Shown here piece after piece: positions 33,786 to 36,039 of a DNA stretch of 36,039 nucleotides. This stretch comes from Streptomyces sp. Lineage in GTDB: Bacteria; Actinomycetota; Actinomycetes; Streptomycetales; Streptomycetaceae. The notes under the pieces were generated by a model. That model was not told the origin of the DNA. It saw only the letters and a list, made by a program, of their open reading frames with translations, and searched no databases. The DNA lies in contig NZ_JAPSKQ010000054.1 in the NCBI RefSeq assembly GCF_031181555.1, forward strand, positions 1 to 36,039, in the 5' to 3' direction. The position numbers were made by a program, and so were the translations under genes. Numbering within the stretch: position 1 is the stretch's first letter; each line of letters begins with the position of its first letter.

Positions 33786-34691
33786 TCACCCGCGCCGGCG
33801 GCGCTCCGCAACCACTCCTTGAACGCGCGGGTGCCCGCGCCCCTCCGGAACAAACCCGGCCCGGCCGCCGCCAGAATCGTCTCGGCCTGCGAGAACGTCG
33901 TCCAGGAAGCGCGTCAGGTCGTCGAACGCCGCCGCACCGCACGTCTCGTTGAACACCTCGTGCCGGGCGCCGGGGTGGATGCGCTCGGTCAGCCGGCCGC
34001 CGCTCAGCCGTTCCACTCCGGCGCGGCTGCCGGGCAGCGGCACCAGGCGGTCGTCGTCGCCGTGCAGCCACAGCAGCGGGAGCGGGCCGACGTCGCCGCC
34101 CTGCGCGACGCTCTCCAGCGTCCGCGCGAACGCCTCCACCGTCGGCCGCTTCATCGGACCGTGCCAGACCAGCGGATCCGCCGCGTACGCCGCGCCGACC
34201 GCGGGATCGCGGGAGAGCGCCGCCGGGCTGATCGGGGTGTCCGGGATCTCGTCGAGGGCCAGCAGCCGCCCCGGCAGCTCCCAGGTGCCGATCACGGGCG
34301 CGGACAGCACCAGCGCGGCCAGTGACGCGCCGTACCGCTGGGCGTAGCGGGCCGCGATCAGACCGCCCATGGAGTGGCCGATCACGACGACCGGCAGGCC
34401 GGGGTGGGCGTCCCGCACGAGTCCGGCGGCGGAGTGCAGGTCGGTGACCACGTCCTCGAAGTCCTCGATCAGCACCCGTTCGCCCGCCGACCTGCCGTGG
34501 CCCATGTGATCGGGGCCGGCCACCACGGCCCCGTGCGCGACGAGCACGCCGGCCAGTCCGGCGTAGCGGCCGATGTGTTCCCCGTAGCCGTGCGCCACGA
34601 GCGCGAGGTACCGGGGAGCGCAGCGGGACCACTCGCGTACCGTGATCGTGCCCCGGGTGCCGGTGAGGACGTGCTCGCGGATGTCGGGCAT
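33786..34691 (-). CDS. alpha/beta hydrolase, monoacylglycerol lipase-like
   Basis: A 301-residue serine hydrolase of the monoglyceride-lipase (Hydrolase_4) group. HGYGEHIGRYAGLAGVL carries the oxyanion HG motif, PDHMGHGRSAGER follows, the nucleophile elbow is GHSMGG near residue 109, and LWLHGDDDRLVP and ARHEVFNE supply the acid and histidine. No signal peptide. ATG 34691. The last about 30 residues (after RFLDDVLAG) are Gly/Arg-rich and atypical, extending into the dps upstream region; a nearby stop seems to have been lost. Divergent from the thiolase gene. Confidence 0.92.
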   Translation of the reverse strand: MPDIREHVLTGTRGTITVREWSRCAPRYLALVAHGYGEHIGRYAGLAGVLVAHGAVVAGPDHMGHGRSAGERVLIEDFEDVVTDLHSAAGLVRDAHPGLPVVVIGHSMGGLIAARYAQRYGASLAALVLSAPVIGTWELPGRLLALDEIPDTPISPAALSRDPAVGAAYAADPLVWHGPMKRPTVEAFARTLESVAQGGDVGPLPLLWLHGDDDRLVPLPGSRAGVERLSGGRLTERIHPGARHEVFNETCGAAAFDDLTRFLDDVLAGRDDSGGGRAGFVPEGRGHPRVQGVVAERRRRG

Positions 34692-34752
34692 GGAACCTCC
34701 GGGCGGAGTCGGTGCGGTCCCCGGGATCTTCCCAGGGAGCCGCCCGGCGGTC

Positions 34753-34779
34753 TATAGTCCGAAACTAGCGGTGCTAGCT
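34753..34779 (+). promoter_or_regulatory. thiolase promoter with TetR-type operator
   Basis: TATAGT (34753-34758) is a good -10 box. Immediately downstream AACTAGC-GGT-GCTAGCT (34763-34779) forms a CTAGC/GCTAG inverted repeat over the expected transcription start, the usual placement and form of TetR-family operators on fatty acid and acyl-CoA genes. It lies in the 142-bp divergent gap with the lipase-like gene. Confidence 0.6.
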
Positions 34780-34833
34780 AAATGAGCCGCCGGTCACCGC
34801 ACAGCCCCAGACATCTGGTCAGGAGTCCTCCTC

Positions 34834-36024
<1,191 letters not shown>

Positions 36025-36039
36025 GCCCTGTCGCGGAGA

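Overview
The window is chromosomal DNA of a Streptomyces or very close relative. GC is very high with an extreme third-position bias, GTG and TTG starts are frequent, short ATGA/GTGA overlaps are common, and it holds actinomycete-specific gene sets (a conservon, DUF742, PF04672-type methyltransferase, LpqY-SugABC-type importer). I found no in-frame TTA codon in any gene called here, so nothing looks bldA-dependent. From memory the gene order resembles S. coelicolor around SCO6767-SCO6801; this should be checked by alignment.

Layout. 1-5.3 kb: distal end of a hopanoid cluster: ispG (cut by the left edge), a second-type dxs, an HpnO-like class III aminotransferase, then an XRE-cupin regulator coupled to a 42-residue membrane protein behind a twin TTGCC-N5-GGYAA operator. 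5.3-10.8 kb: tyrosine phosphatase, GH36 alpha-galactosidase with a palindromic repeat embedded in its 3' end, a c-di-AMP (ydaO) riboswitch ahead of a secreted LysM-M23 cell wall hydrolase, and an SGNH hydrolase. 10.8-13.3 kb: TetR regulator divergent from a metallo-beta-lactamase-fold (NAPE-PLD-like) gene, then a YciI-like remnant. 13.8-18.0 kb: a conservon, cvnA-B-C-D, followed by a GAF-domain gene with an 11-codon leader ORF.

18.2-25.6 kb: threonine catabolism (tdh, TTG start; kbl), a LysR regulator, a decayed B12-radical SAM gene, a second XRE-cupin regulator coupled to a GNAT acetyltransferase, a small MmcQ/YjbR gene under a textbook RecA-NDp (PafBC-type) DNA-damage promoter, a decayed MFS transporter, and a reverse-strand split transketolase pair under a MerR-type promoter with a 19-bp spacer. 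25.7-30.5 kb: tRNA-Pro(GGG), then a trehalose-importer-like operon lpqY-sugA-sugB-sugC with its own ATPase. 30.5-34.7 kb, all reverse: NUDIX-like DUF4916-type protein, SAM methyltransferase, degenerate endonuclease III-like protein with DUF3140, Dps, and a monoacylglycerol-lipase-like hydrolase. 34.8 kb to the end: a thiolase behind a TetR-type operator.

How it fits together: ispG and dxs feed isoprenoid precursor to hopanoids whose side chain the aminotransferase modifies; tdh/kbl turn threonine to glycine and acetyl-CoA; Dps, the nuclease-like protein and the PafBC-type gene point to DNA protection. The most interesting signals are regulatory: the PafBC promoter that fixes a misplaced start, the twin operator with its coupled micro-membrane protein, the MerR-type leaderless promoter on a split transketolase, and several mini-ORFs joining genes by stop-start overlaps.
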